Source of the DNA: Citrus sinensis
Taxonomy: Eukaryota; Streptophyta; Magnoliopsida; Sapindales; Rutaceae
Reading direction: 5' to 3'
Assembly: GCF_022201045.2 (NCBI RefSeq)
Contig: NC_068562.1
Location: 8,228,001 to 8,292,000 of the forward strand
Length of the DNA: 64,000 nucleotides
The notes beneath the pieces were generated by a model that was given only the letters and a program-made list of their open reading frames with translations, did not search any database and was not told the DNA's origin. The translations under genes and the position numbers were made by a program. Position 1 is the first letter of the stretch, and each line of letters starts with the position of its first letter. This document shows positions 25,232-38,013 of the stretch, piece after piece.

Positions 25232-26309
25232 CTTTTAAAAGAAAAAAAATCTTTTAATTTAGATTTTTTGTTTAAAACAGTAGTGACAAGAATTTTATTA
25301 TTATTGATTTTGTTCCAATCTAATGATAGAGATAATTTGCCGACATTAATAGGTTACATAAAATCCATAAATGAGATTATAAGATTAATTTGTGTTTTAA
25401 TTTAAGTAAAATATTTAGCTCTCTTTTTACAAACTCGAATTTTAAGCACTAGAACTATATATATTATGAGAGAGAGAGTGAGAGTTTTTAGATAAACTTC
25501 CGTAATTGTAATATCATTGTCTGGTGATTGATCTGTTTAGTCACTATGTGTATAATTGAATAATTAATGATCTCGTCAATCATAATCATTTGTATTTAAT
25601 CGGCCCGTGATTGATTGTTGTAGATAATTTGAGATTGCAAGATTTCGATGGAATCAAAATGCAATTAATCAGTTAATAATATAATAACTCTAGTAGACGA
25701 GTAATTACCATATGAAATAAAATAAAGAATTAAAAAGGGGAATAAGTGTGCCCACAGAGTGAAAGAGACTTTACAAGAACGGACATGTGTCTAGCAAGTG
25801 TTACCAAGCCATTGGGAAATTTGAAACGACAAGGACACTGTGAGCTATAAAACAAAAGCATATGGTAATTTAATTAGATATGAATGATTTAGCGCACTTT
25901 GCAAAATTGGCGCAAAAAATGGTTGACAAATGAGAGGAATGTGGGTGTGTGGTGGTGTATGCGCTGCACGCCATTTGGCGTTTAATAGCAGACAGAGACG
26001 CGTTAGCTCTTAGCTGTCGCTACCTCCCTACTTTGAAATGGCTTCTGTCGGTGATCGGTGGCCTTTTTGTCCCTCTACACTCTCTCTCCTCTCTTTTATC
26101 TTCTTATTAATTCATTGTGGGATAACAACAATTGCATCCCTCATTTTGTATAAAATTATGGGTAAAGGCTCAGTTTGTATTCTCATGGAAGACATCCATT
26201 TTGTCAGATTCTGTTAAAATCTGTTTATAAAATTAAGAAGAAAGCCACTTCCTTCTCAGATCCTCGTATTTTCTTTCTTACCACTTGAGTTAAAAAGGAA
26301 AATTTCAGG

Positions 26310-26400
26310 CTGTAATCTAATAGGATTATTCAGAAGAGTCCCGACTGATTTTTAATTGTAAATATCAAAATATTTTGATTGTAATATATAAAAAAGGGAA
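26310..26400. repeat. Dispersed repeat shared with 10880-10960
   Basis: The block cccga.tgatttttaattgtaaatatcaa followed by ttttgatt recurs near 10900 with the same order of sub-blocks and scattered mismatches. This points to an old dispersed element of unknown type. Confidence 0.45.
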
Positions 26401-28230
26401 AAATTTCACATTGATTGATAATGAAATCCTAGGTCATATAAATAAGCTTGAGATAATCCTCCAATAATTTTTTAATTAACTTTTAAATATGAGTTCATCA
26501 CATGAGTTTTTTTTTAATCAAAATAAAGCTTATCTATAAGTAAGCTCATATTATCTCTCCACACGATGAAAATTAGTCAAATAGACTAGTTTATAGGTGA
26601 TGGAGGGTGTACAGAAAAACTTCACATTAATTAACAAACTTGAAATAATTTTTAAATCTTAAGTTAAATTTTGAGTATTAGTTAGATCTATAGGTTTCTA
26701 TAATCCATAACTTGATTTTGTAAAAAGGAAGGAAAAAAATTGTAATATTTTATACCCTTAGAGAAGAAATGGAGTAATAAAAATTTATAATGGGCTCAAA
26801 TGGTAAAAGATAATTCTTCATAAAATTAATGATTTGACGGTAACATCTTTGAAACCAGCTTATCCAATATCGAGGGACTTATTTGCTTAAAAGCTTTAAA
26901 AAAATATGCAATAAGATGTAAACTGGGTCCTTTTTTGTAATTTGGTAGAATTCAGGAATCTTCGTATGATTATCCAAATTAGTTATAAGATTATATATAT
27001 ATACATATATCATATGTTTTTTAAATTCAAGCTAGTATTATTTAATATTTATTTGAGTCGTTTATTAAATTGAGTATATATGAAACGGCCGACTGCATAT
27101 AGTATTTGACTTGGGAGAATTACCGTGCTTCCATTCAAATCTTCTAATAAATGCTTTTCTTTGGTCAGAGTTCATTCTAATCTCCGGAAGGCGAGGCCGG
27201 ATGATGTATATTCGTTAGGTAGCCGAAGGAAAATTTCGTTGACAGGTTAGGCTTAGCTGTTACGTAAATTTACAGCTGAAATCTGACTCCGCGGATTTGG
27301 CTCGGTCAAGGCTCAAAAGGTGTCGCTTAGCTTTTTCCAAGTTTTCATACGAAGACCAGCAGAGGACTGCATTTTGAATTTTGAATTTTGAATTTTGGAT
27401 TTGTTATTAAATAAAATTAATTAATCCAAGGGGAACAAGCTCGGTAAATATTGCTCTTATCTATTGCTACTTTCCATGTGTGTGTTTGTATATAGAGGGA
27501 CACTAATAATCTAGTGGGTAATATTACTTATTTTATAGTGAGTGAAAATATCCCGTAGCAATGTTTAGTTAATCCATAGCTTCTATACGATTTATGGAGA
27601 ATTATAAAATTGTACCATGTGTCTCGATGCTCACTGAATTTCAAATAATCAGGACTTTATAATAACGATGATAAAGTGATCTGTTAGCTGCATAAAATTA
27701 AGAGGGTCTCTATGATTTTCACCAAGAAGATTATAATATTTTTGTTGTATGATCACCATATTTACGAAGAGTAATAATTAATATGCTTATGTATTTACAA
27801 GGTATACATTAATCTTGATTTTTTGCATAATTACTTATTTTGAATAATTACACCACGTAAACATATCATTACTCATATACGTTAATACGTATGCCTTAAT
27901 ATTACGGGATGACTTGAACTACAACAAATAAAGATATTTAAACAAATTAATTGCTGTATTTAGAATGTATATATAACTTGGTTCCGGCCCTTAGGTTTAG
28001 TCAAGATCTCCACAACTGATTTATGATCCAAAATAAATGTTAATACCAAAACTGAAAGAGATTCATGCATCCAAAATAAATGATATACATTTAAATAAAT
28101 TAACTACAAAACCGTATAATACTTCACTCTTATTTATATAAGAACAACATTTTTTTTTTCAGATTGGTCATCATCCATGCATGCATGCAAAAACATTTTG
28201 TTAATTAGCGTTGATTGATTACACATAACA

Positions 28231-31200
28231 ATGGCTCCTAAAAAAGGTGAAAATGATAGCTATGTGATTCTGAGGCCAGACAGAACAAGAATAGGGAAGT
28301 TTTTGCAGTCCCTTTTTTTCTCTGATAAATTTTTAATTTCATGGAGGCCACTGAGTCCAAGTGGAAGCAAGCAGACCTGGTTGGTTGGAAGAAGCTTTTT
28401 CTTTTATATGTTTAGTAATTATTCCATTTTTTGGTAAGCCATTAGAGTTCACTGGGTATGTTTTGGAATATATTCTCAATTTGCTCTCTCAAAATAATGG
28501 CATCTTTGGCTTGCTCCACAACCTCTTCCATGGTACCAGATACCTCTAAATAATTTCTTTTCTTTAATGCTTTAATTTGTGTGTACACATATGCACATGA
28601 TTACTAATTGGTCATGGGGGATAATGTAGGTGAAGTGAATTTTCCTAAGAGAGGCAGTGAGACTTTTATAAGTTGTGTTGGGTGCTTAGATGGTCGGATA
28701 GAGCTCTAAAAGGTTCAAGATTTAAAGGAAGAAATTGCTGATTGTGCTTCTAAGGGTACTGCCGGGACTTCGCAAGCTCTCAATATGAGAATTGTAAAGT
28801 CATCAGAAAAAAATGTTGAAGATTACTGGAAGGCAAGCTAGCTATATATGTATACTCAATGTCTTTCATTTTTGCACATGGTTTAGTTCAGAGAAATGCT
28901 AAACAACAGCACGGTGATAGAACACTTACAGAAACAACAACAAGACGTGTTGTTTTGCCACTTGAAAGAAACCAATACAAAACTACGTTGTTTTTGTCTT
29001 TGTTTTTGTTGCTGTTAGGCTCTATCACGTAGGGATGGTAAAATCTTGTACCGGTTTTGGGTCTTCACACAACCCACTACAAATTAGGTAAATATTAATA
29101 AGTTTTTGGGGGAATGAGGTTGGAAATAGAGAAAAAGTAATTCTCAAATTTTTAACCCGGATGATTGATTTTGTACTTCTCAATTCCCGTAAATATTTAT
29201 ATTTTTAAATTATTATTTATCTTAATATTTTATATTTTATAACTATTTTTAATAATTTAAATATTTTACAATATATTAGTAATAGTTTTATTTGAGTTGT
29301 TTTAATATTATATATATAATCATTCTCTAGTTATGACATCTTTATTTTGTTAAACTAAGAATGTCAGAAAATACAAAAAAAAATACAATTTCAATGCACT
29401 AATAGATAAAAAAACACAGTTTCCAATGTATTGAAATCTCTACTTTTTTTATTTTACTGATATCATCACTTTAATAAATTGAGGATGTAGAGATTTATTT
29501 AGAAATGAGATGAAGAATCGAAGCCAAATTTTAAATGGGGTGGCGAACGGAGGAAACCCCCCCGCCCCCACTTAACCCAATTACCATCCCTCCGTGTTAT
29601 TCATTTAACATTTCACTCTAGTTTATATACTCATAGTATCTCATTTCATCCTTGATATTAAAATGTTAATAGAAAAAAAATACTTAATTGATTTGAAGGG
29701 AAAATGTGACGCTTTAATAGTATTTTTGGAAGAGCTGGGAACAAATTAAATATTTATAGGAGAACTGAGTGGCAAAAGTATTTAATGAGAGACGAAAGCG
29801 TCATTCTCTCTTAAAATTGTAGCTTCACTTATGCATAATATGAATTTCCCACAACAAAATTATGTACTAACGTTTTCTTTTACACCCTTTATTGGTTAAA
29901 CAGATGCATTACTTGAGGTTTTATAATGGCTGGAATGGTAAGATTGATTCGATTTTGATCGTACGTAGGCCAGTTTGTTACATTAATTTTTTTTTTAGTC
30001 TTAACTACGAGGTATTTTGGGGAGGGTCCCAACTGTGGGAGGCATATTTAAGTCCGTACTACAACTCAGATTAGAAGTCCCCGCTCGAATCGGGAGGCAC
30101 AAGTTCTCCCAACAAAGGCGACTTCCCTGCGACTCGAACTGGGGAGCAAACTCAGTCAAGCCATTTAAGGGAACTCTATTGCAGTGTAGCCAACACTTTG
30201 TTGATTTTTACATTAATTTAATTATCTTGAGTTAGCTAGGTTTATCTACCGATCAGAGCTTTTAATACTATTTTGTGTTCTAGCATTTATAACAATAAAT
30301 GGCTAAAATTTAACTACTTTTGGGAATTTTTGACAGATTACCTGCAGAAATGTGATAAGGCCGAAGATGCCAATTTGATAGTGATCAGCTTCAGGGGCAC
30401 AGAACTTTTTAATGCTGATGCTTGGAGTACCGATTTCGACGTCTCTTGGTATGATATCGGCCAGACTTCGGGATCAAGACATTTGCACGTAGGATTCCTA
30501 GAAGCCCTGGGTTTGGGCAGCAGAATTGAAAGAAACTTCAATGACACTATCAGAAGAACTAAGGGAAATGGCACCGATAATAATTCTGATGATCAAATGT
30601 TAATGGAGGAATGTGAATGCGATCAGATTTTTTATCATGATTTGGTCATCAAATGGTCTTCTTACTATAGGGTGAAAAAAAAAAAAAGGCTGGCGAGTTT
30701 ACTAGAGATGCACCCCAACGCAAAATTCGTAGTCACAAGGCACAGCCTAGGCGGCGCGCTGGCGATTATGTTCCCAAATATACTGGTGCTGAATAATGAA
30801 ACGGATGCGTTGAACAGATTGTTGGCGGTGTACACATTTGGACAACCTAGGATCGGAAATCAAAATTTGGCCGAATTTATGGGACAACTGTTAAGACAGA
30901 AGTACTTCAGTATTGTGTATGACAATGATATGGTGCCGCCTTTGGATGAAAATGTGTTTCTGTGTAAGCACCTTGGTGTGTGTCTTCACTGTGACAGACA
31001 ACAGGTACAATTGGGAGGAACTGGAACAAGATGTGCCAAACCCCAACTACATCGCTTTGCAGGAAGTGATTCCTAAGTATGTAGATACCGTTCGGGAGCT
31101 GTATCGAAGTTTAACGACGCACTATAGTCATGGACAGGAGTATAAGGAGTCGTGGTTCCGGACATTGTTCAGATTTGTAGGGTTGCTAATCCCTGGTTTG

Positions 31201-31323
31201 TCTGCACATTGTCCTACGGATTATATCAACCCTATCAGGCCTGGGAAGCAGAAGCGGATGAATAACGTTTACGATAAGAAGCTTCATGTTAATTTCTTGA
31301 TAATGTTCTGTTTCTCTAGCTAG
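28231..31323 (+). pseudogene. Class-3 lipase (oil-body lipase type) pseudogene
   Basis: Exon remnants match the intact lipase at 34426-36939. Exon 1 (28231-28532) needs a frame change near 28400 to reach FFGKPLEFTGY and the NLLSQN motif. Exon 2 (28630-28832) has a TAA at 28707 and a GC instead of GT donor. Exon 3 (29904-29937) is well kept. Exon 4 (from 30337) carries the lipase core with SFRGTE, WSTDFDVSWY and FGQPRIGN, but the nucleophile elbow GHSLG reads RHSLG. A further frameshift lies near 31000, after which DVPNPNY to AHCPTDYINPIRPGK continues with no intron where the intact copy has one. A SINE sits in intron 3 and intron 2 is enlarged to ~1.07 kb. Several independent lesions make this a pseudogene with confidence. 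Confidence 0.9.
29978..30219 (-). mobile_element. SINE in antisense orientation with 12-bp target duplication, in lipase pseudogene intron 3
   Basis: The insert 29990-30207 reads on - : a head with B-box-like agttcgagtcgc (complement at about 30131-30142), a GC-rich body, and an A-tail seen as the T-run at 29990-29996. The flanks ttacattaattt at 29978-29989 and 30208-30219 are identical over 12 bp, as expected for a target duplication. The sequence differs from the SINE at 8646. Confidence 0.7.
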
Positions 31324-34300
31324 CTTGAGGGGAGTTATTTTTATTTTTATTTTTTTGAGTCTTTTTGATTTGCATAAGACTCGACTTTACAATAAATAAA
31401 TAAAACCCTTTTAGTCGTCATTGGAGAATAAATATTGATGTACACAGTACGAACATATTTATACGTCCCAAGTTCCTTCGCATTACATCTTCTTAATTTT
31501 CATAAGACCTGCATCGGTTGGAATGTATAAATTGGCTTGCATGCGACGGACCATTGAGAATATAGAATCTAGCTATGACATATCCAACAGAAAATAGTCC
31601 AATTGATTTTTCTGTTACCTTGAAAGCAAGAGGGATAAATTTCTGATACAACAATTTAGGATGGGGAAATTTTTTAATTTCTATTCGTGTATGAGAGTGA
31701 AAATGGGATAACGTTGCATAAAATAACGGAAAAAGACGTTGATTACCTAAATAATTATTAAAATTTTTTAAACAAATCTTGATGAGTATCAGAATCTTTA
31801 TTATTCAAAAGAAAACGACACTAATCAGGAAACACGTAATGAGGTTGACATTGAATAATACAATCTCTTTTGTTTCAAATGATGGTACTTACAAATTATT
31901 TCTAACACAAAATTATTTTATATTGTTTTATAATAACTATTAATAGACCTATGGGTGGGATCTACATTCACGGGTCTTGGGGTAATTGACCCCACTCAAA
32001 AATAAATTTGTTTTAATTTCTTCTTAATTTTTGGAAAACTTATGTTTGCGTGAGGGCAATTTTATAGACAAAATATGATATCAGGGTCAATTTCATGGAT
32101 TATTATTTTTTTCACCATGGTAAGTTTTTAGATGCGCCCCCGGCGGGGATACGGCTCAGATCGAGTTTTTCAGCTGGGCTTGTTGGGCGGCCCCCTAAAC
32201 ACATTCCTTGGGCTTTCTTGGGGCAACTTGAAGTCCGCTTTTGGGCTGTGTTGTCAGTTGTGTCAAGCGTAGGATTTCAACCAGAACAAATTGGATGAAG
32301 TGTTACTAACTTACCATTCTCGAGAATTGCTCTCTTCTTTGGAGGACGTGAACATTCAAACAAACTTGATCCCTTCTTTTTTCTGCATTATCTTTTGGAT
32401 ATACAACAATAAAAACGTCCACGCATCCGCAAGGATGAAACGTACCCCTTTTCGGATATAGTTCTACTACAAGCTAGCAATCATACATTCATAGCATGAT
32501 CATTTGAGGTAATTTTCTATGAGGTTGCGGTGAAGGTGGTGTTTAGTTGGGAGAAAAGAATGGAGGTGAGGAAAATAATTTAAAATTTATTTTTATTTTT
32601 ATTATTTAGTTGGATAAAATATATAAGAATTTAATTTTTATTATAATTTAATATCCATCATAATATAGGATTTAAATTTTTCATAATTTGAATTCCACAC
32701 TAAGGAGTGAATAATTTAAATTTCTCTTATATTGGAAACAAAAACTTTCAAAATTACCGTTCAACTTGTTAACTTGTTTAATACCATTAATAATTTTTAT
32801 TTATAATTTTATTTTATCAATATAATATCATAAATAATTTTATATTAATTAAATTTAATGAATGATTTAAGAAACTTAACAAAATAAATAAACTTATTTA
32901 TTTAATATGAAATTATACAAATATAAATTAACCGTTGTTGGAACTGTGCCGGACCATCGATGGAATTTCACTAGATTGTCGTTGGAATTCTGTCGAACTG
33001 TCGTTAGACCATCACCGGAAGCCACCGGACTGTTGTGAAACGTCGTCGACCACCGCCAGACTGTCGTTTTATTATATTATATTATATTATATATATATAT
33101 ATTTCTAATAAATCATGAATTATTTTAGGACTTTTTGACATTAAAAAAGTTTAGTATTGATATTAAATTATATTTCATTATTAATATAGATAGTTTAGTA
33201 TTTAGGAAAAAAGAATAAATTTGTCCAAAGAAAAAAATTATAATTCATTCCCTTATCAAATTTTATGTCAAATCAAATAATGAAATTTATTCTCCTCTAC
33301 TCCTTTCTTCTCCCTTCCCCTCCATTCCACTCTTTTCTTCTCCTCCCCTATCTTCAAATCAAACGTGTCAGTCTTTGAGATTATATTCCCTTGCAAAGAA
33401 GAAAAAGAATGTTGCGTGCAGGACAAGACAAAAATGACACGCTTACAAGGAGCGGTTACGTGGAGTGGTGGTAATTTTGTCTTACCCATAAACTTACATC
33501 ATAAAACTTTTAAATGTTCGTTAATAATAATTTTCGCCTTACTTAGTTCTCATTTACTACAATAAGACCCCTACTATAATCGTGATAAATTTAATATTTC
33601 AAATATCTTTTAGTATATGTTGACCCCTATTAGCTATTGCTGGAAACAAAATACTCCACAACTTAAAGATTATGGACCTGCCATGCTCTCTAAAACATCA
33701 ACATTAAGAGTGTGTTTGGGAGTGAGGTACTGTAACTTTTAAGCTGTAGTTGTTGTGGAGTAGATCGTATAACTGTGTAGTAGAATATGAAAAAAAAAAA
33801 TCTGCTAAGTTGCCAAATCCTAACTACAAGTGTTACCAAACATCTTAATAATTGAGTTTTAACAGCCCAACTACCTCATCACAATCCAAATCCCTAAAAA
33901 TGTTTCTTTGTTTCTTTTTGATCAAACTGATTTGAGTGTCTCTTAGAAGTACCCCTGAGATAAACACATATGCACGAATGATTTAGCTGACTCCACATGA
34001 ATGATTTTTTTCATTTCTTGGGGAAATAGACTGCAGCATGATCTAAACAGAATCTGGATTACTCTGTGTCGGTGGGCAGTTAAGGGCCCGAGGCCCACAT
34101 ATGACACAAGGTAGTGGATAAAAATTCCACTCTAAAAAATATGAAAAAGAGGAATTAAAAAAATAAATAAAAGGACGGAGATAGCAACTGATAATGACGA
34201 ACATCATGTACAAGCATCAAAGCTCTTAACGGCAATCTGTTATTATACAACAGTCCAAAGAAACCTTGTACGAGAGTTGCCCTTGCCGCACATTAGACGC

Positions 34301-34331
34301 TTACCTTAGAAGCTCACCGAATATAGCCAAT
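31324..34331. other. AT-rich spacer between the two lipase copies
   Basis: No gene is seen. It contains a possible non-autonomous element at 32538-33366 (containing a GTCG-rich patch at 32935-33067), a second short MITE-like stretch near 33705-33850, and the promoter of the intact lipase at its right end. Confidence 0.5.
32538..33366. mobile_element. Possible non-autonomous DNA transposon
   Basis: The left edge gtttagttgggagaaaagaa, followed by tggaggtgagg, is mirrored at the right edge by a CT-rich stretch ending cttcaaatcaaacg. Read in reverse complement this is cgtttgatttgaag, then AG/G-rich sequence. The interior is AT-rich apart from an imperfectly repeated gtcgttgga/accatcgccgga patch. 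Ends and superfamily are uncertain. Confidence 0.35.
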
Positions 34332-34340
34332 ATAAATGAA
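34326..34340 (+). promoter_or_regulatory. TATA box of the intact lipase gene
   Basis: The motif gccaatataaatgaac lies about 90 bp upstream of the ATG at 34426, the usual distance for a plant TATA box plus a short leader. Confidence 0.4.
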
Positions 34341-34425
34341 CAGACCTACTCAATCAGTACACACATCCAAATATCGTTAATTGTGATAAACTTCTTAGTC
34401 ATACCTATCATTGCCTCTTATCTTC

Positions 34426-36939
34426 ATGGCTAGTACCAGTAACGTTGATGATTTTGATTCAAGGTATTTGATAGTGAACCCGGAGAATGGTGGGATGGTG
34501 GACTTATTGAAGTACTTGTTGCTGGGGGACATAAGTAGTGGTGTCAAGTTTTTGGAAGCAGAAGCAGTGCTGGTCGTTGAAGAAGCTGCTGATCATAGAT
34601 GGGTTATTGCTGTTTCAATAATTGCACGTAAGATTATTGGCTTTTTGGCTAAGCCTATGGAGTACACTGGCTTTGTTGTGGATTTCACTCTCAATCTTCT
34701 CTCTCAGAATGGCAACATCTTTGGCTTGCTTTATAGCTTGCTTCATGGTAACCCCACAATTGCCTTCTTTGATTGTTCTTGTTTCAGTAACTCCACATGA
34801 TTATATTTAGTGCTTTTATATCCAATAGCCCCACTTAGTGGGAACACTTGATCTGTTGTGAAGGGCTCAATTATTTTAGTTCTTGTATTATTTGACTCTT
34901 CCAAAATAACTTCGTCTTTTGGATATTTGGTAACTGATAACAAATAGATAAAGACAAAATTCATGATATGTCTGAGGTTCAAGCAGTTGGTGAAATAAAT
35001 TTCCCAAATAGACCATTGCTTGCTTAATGAAAAGTAGTACGATTATTAAGTTTGGATTGCTTTCTCTTCACTTTCAGTGATGAAATTTTGTTAATTTTGG
35101 ACCTTTCAAGATAACAGAATCGCGAACTTTTGAGTTACTGTGATGTTATGCCGATGTAGGCAAGGTGGTGATTCCACAGAGAGGAACGGAAACTTTTTTG
35201 AGTACTATTGGGCAACTGGATGGCCGGATAGACTTGTACAAAGGCCAGTACCTAACGGAGCAACTTCGTTATTCTGATGTTGGGCAGAGTGGCATAGAAA
35301 TGGAGTTGGTAAACAGGATTCTCATGGACCTATGTATCATGGCATCAAAGTTAGCATATGAGAATGCTGAAGTTGTTAGAAATGTAGTAGTTGACCACTG
35401 GAAGGTAAAGCTATTCTAAGTTCATCCTTCATTTCTTACTTTTTTTTGTTCATTATCTTCCCTAATCTTGGAATTAAAATGTTTAAACAAAAGCAGATGC
35501 ATTTCGTGGACTTCTATAACTGTTGGAACGGTAAGTATTTTGGATACAAGTTTTGTCTGGTTAGGACTGTTAGAACTTTCTAGCTTCACTAATAAATGGG
35601 AAACTTTAATAACTTTCCATAAGTTCATCCTTTCATTTTTTTCTTTTTCTTTCGTCTATGGAATATGATTTCATAGATTTCGAAAAGGAAATGTCCACTC
35701 AAGTATTTATACTTACTGACAAGCCCAAAGATGCAACATTGATACTGATCAGCTTCAGGGGCACGGAACCTTTTGATGCTGATGATTGGTGTACTGATTT
35801 TGATTACTCTTGGTATGAGATCCCAAAATTGGGAAAAGTTCACATGGGTTTCTTGGAAGCCTTAGGTTTGGGCAACAGAGCTGATACTGTTACCTTCCAA
35901 AATCACCTCCTGGGGAAGGAAGCAAAGTTTAGGGATAGGTCTTCTGACTCTGAGGAACTCCCTAGTACTGACAATGATTGCATCCCACCAGGAAAAATGG
36001 AATTGACTGCATACTATGCTGTGAAAAACAAGCTGAAGAGCTTACTTGAGGAGCACAAAAAAGCAAAATTTGTTGTCACTGGGCATAGCCTAGGTGGAGC
36101 CCTTGCTATATTGTTCCCGACAGTGCTGGTGCTGCATGATGAAATGGAGATAATGCATAGTTTGTTGGGCGTGTATACATTTGGACAACCCAGGATTGGG
36201 AATGAGCGGATAGGAAGGTTCATGAAAGCACACTTGGAATCTCCTGTACAAAAGTACTTCAGGGTGGTTTACTGCAATGATATGGTGCCTAGGTTGCCCT
36301 ACGATGACAAAACTTTTTCGTATAAGCATTTCGGGGTTTGCCTCTTCTATAACAGCTGCTACATTGAGCAAGTACGTATCTTGCTTTCTGTTTCAACATT
36401 TCTTACCTTTACTTGAGATGGTAAACTACATAGTCTGTCTACTTATCAGGACTTTTGTTTGGATAAAATTTGCCATATTTCTGGTTGCCGGATATCAAGA
36501 TGGATTAGCTAAGAAAACACATGCTTGAGGGGCATTATATGAGATTGAGTTTTTGCTGTGAAAGATGCTATAGAAAAGAGTCCATATGCATTTGTGTTCA
36601 AATCATGTTATGCTTGCTTGCTCTTCTGACTTCTTTCTAGTAATGATTTTTTTTTTTTTTTCCATTGCATGCATTTTTAAGAAAGTGGATGAGGAGCCAA
36701 ACAAAAATTTCTTTGGGTTAAGGTACTTGATTCCAGTATATCTGAATGCTTTATGGGAGTTAATCCGAAGCTTGACAATGGGCTACACCCATGGACCACA
36801 GTATGAGGAAGGATGGTTTTCCATCTTTGCCAGGATACTGGGATTGGCATTCCCTGGTATTTCTGCGCATTGCCCCACGGATTATGTCAACTCTGTGAGG
36901 CTTGGAAAAGAGCGCACAATTCAGATGTCCTCATTCTGA
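34426..36939 (+). CDS. Class-3 triacylglycerol lipase, oil-body lipase (OBL1) type
   Basis: Exons 34426-34747, 35160-35404, 35497-35530, 35677-36371 and 36682-36939 join to 517 aa; I recall OBL-type lipases as about 518 aa. ATG 34426 is chosen; upstream in-frame codons have no leader support. An N-terminal hydrophobic, Pro-containing region (about 60-107, with KIIGFLAKPMEYTGF and NLLSQNGN) is the lipid-droplet anchoring part in this family. The alpha/beta-hydrolase core shows ISFRGTEPFDADDW, the nucleophile elbow GHSLG (336-340, Ser338) and FGQPRIGNERIG; the catalytic His is likely in the C-terminal SAHCPTDYV. It hydrolyses tri- or diacylglycerols and is linked to pollen-tube and seed lipid use in known relatives. 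Next to an SRF gene, as At3g14360 is next to SRF7. Confidence 0.92.
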
Positions 36940-38013
36940 AAGCTTCTTTTGCAAATAATGTTGGTGAGATATACAATAAGATCACACTCAGGAACTCAGG
37001 AGTCAAGATGTTGTTGATTTGAATGCTTTCATCTATGCCGAATGACAAGATAGCATTGTCTTCCTGTTTGAATGCTGCTTTTACTATTTGTTTCTGTATT
37101 TTTTATCAGAATGTTCTTTTACATACCACTAGACGATTGTAGTGTTTCAGTGTTGTTGCTGAAGAAATCTTGATGTTCAAATATGAAATTCATAATTCCT
37201 GGTTTTCCTGCTGAGGTTGAATAAAATATTTTATACATACCAAGAATCATTACTTAAGAAAGAAAACATGATGGAAATTGATGTAAAGGTTTCCAGTTCC
37301 TTTTTCTTGCAATGCTTAATCTCATGGAGACATCAGTCATCCATTATTTGACAGCTTAATAACACGAGATCAAACAATAAGAACCATTCTTGTGAAATCA
37401 AGTTACAATTGGTAGTTGTAGCCTCTTCTTGGCGAAATTTGATCATGAATTATCCAGATCATCACTTGCGGTAGGCGAAATTATGAAAATAAATTTTCAT
37501 AAGCATAGGCCTTTGCCACTTCTAAGTTAGAACAAACCAAAACTGAGAAAGGATAACGAAAAATTTCCTGATGTTTGTTCATTGTTCAAGCCTTGCAAGA
37601 ACGTGATGTTTGTTCCTTTTGATATGAGCAATTAGCTGCTATCCCCAGGCTTTTGAATCATAAGTTATGGATGATGTCTAAAGGTTTGCACTGAACCATT
37701 TCCAGTAACAGCATCATTTGATAGCAGAGACCAATATCAATCAGAGTGCTACATATCTTAAAATTCCATCCATCTTAGCTACATTGTCAAAACCAACCAA
37801 AACTGTGTGAAATCAACAAATTTCAAGGAGATAGTTTTACTGTTTCTTTATTACTTTGAATTTGCTTAAATTTTAACATGAAGAACTCTGCCAGCAACAA
37901 ATAAAAATCTTCACGCCTCAACAGTTCTAATCTGTATAAAAAATTTGAGATACATATCACTAAGAAATGGCAAGAATTATTAGCTAAAGTTGCCCTGGAT
38001 AGCATTCTGACTA
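36940..38013. other. Spacer between lipase and H+-ATPase pseudogene; start of duplicated block
   Basis: The lipase 3' UTR extends to about 37250. From about 37540 the sequence matches 44455-44707 and then 58131-58325, i.e. the downstream flank of the right-hand H+-ATPase copy. The left edge of the tandem duplication is therefore near 37540. The stretch around 37806-37830 (gtgtgaaatcaacaaatttc) is the paralogous site without the gypsy insertion. Confidence 0.7.

Larger units (their letters stand above)
22533..28230. other. 5.7 kb AT-rich gene-free region
   Basis: No ORF here has the codon pattern or homology of a gene. It holds the SRF promoter, a MITE-like element (24866-25231), a GA run (25472-25490), a repeat near 26310-26400 related to 10880-10960, and degenerate sequence near 26365-26520 that resembles the edge of an old LTR (cacattgattgataatgaaatcc). 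A TATA-like ttatttatataag near 28130 precedes the lipase pseudogene. Confidence 0.5.

Noticed and set aside
31990..32300. 67-codon open frame near a GC-rich patch (32095-32298)
   Set aside because: No recognisable family, no splice partners and biased composition; probably repeat-derived.
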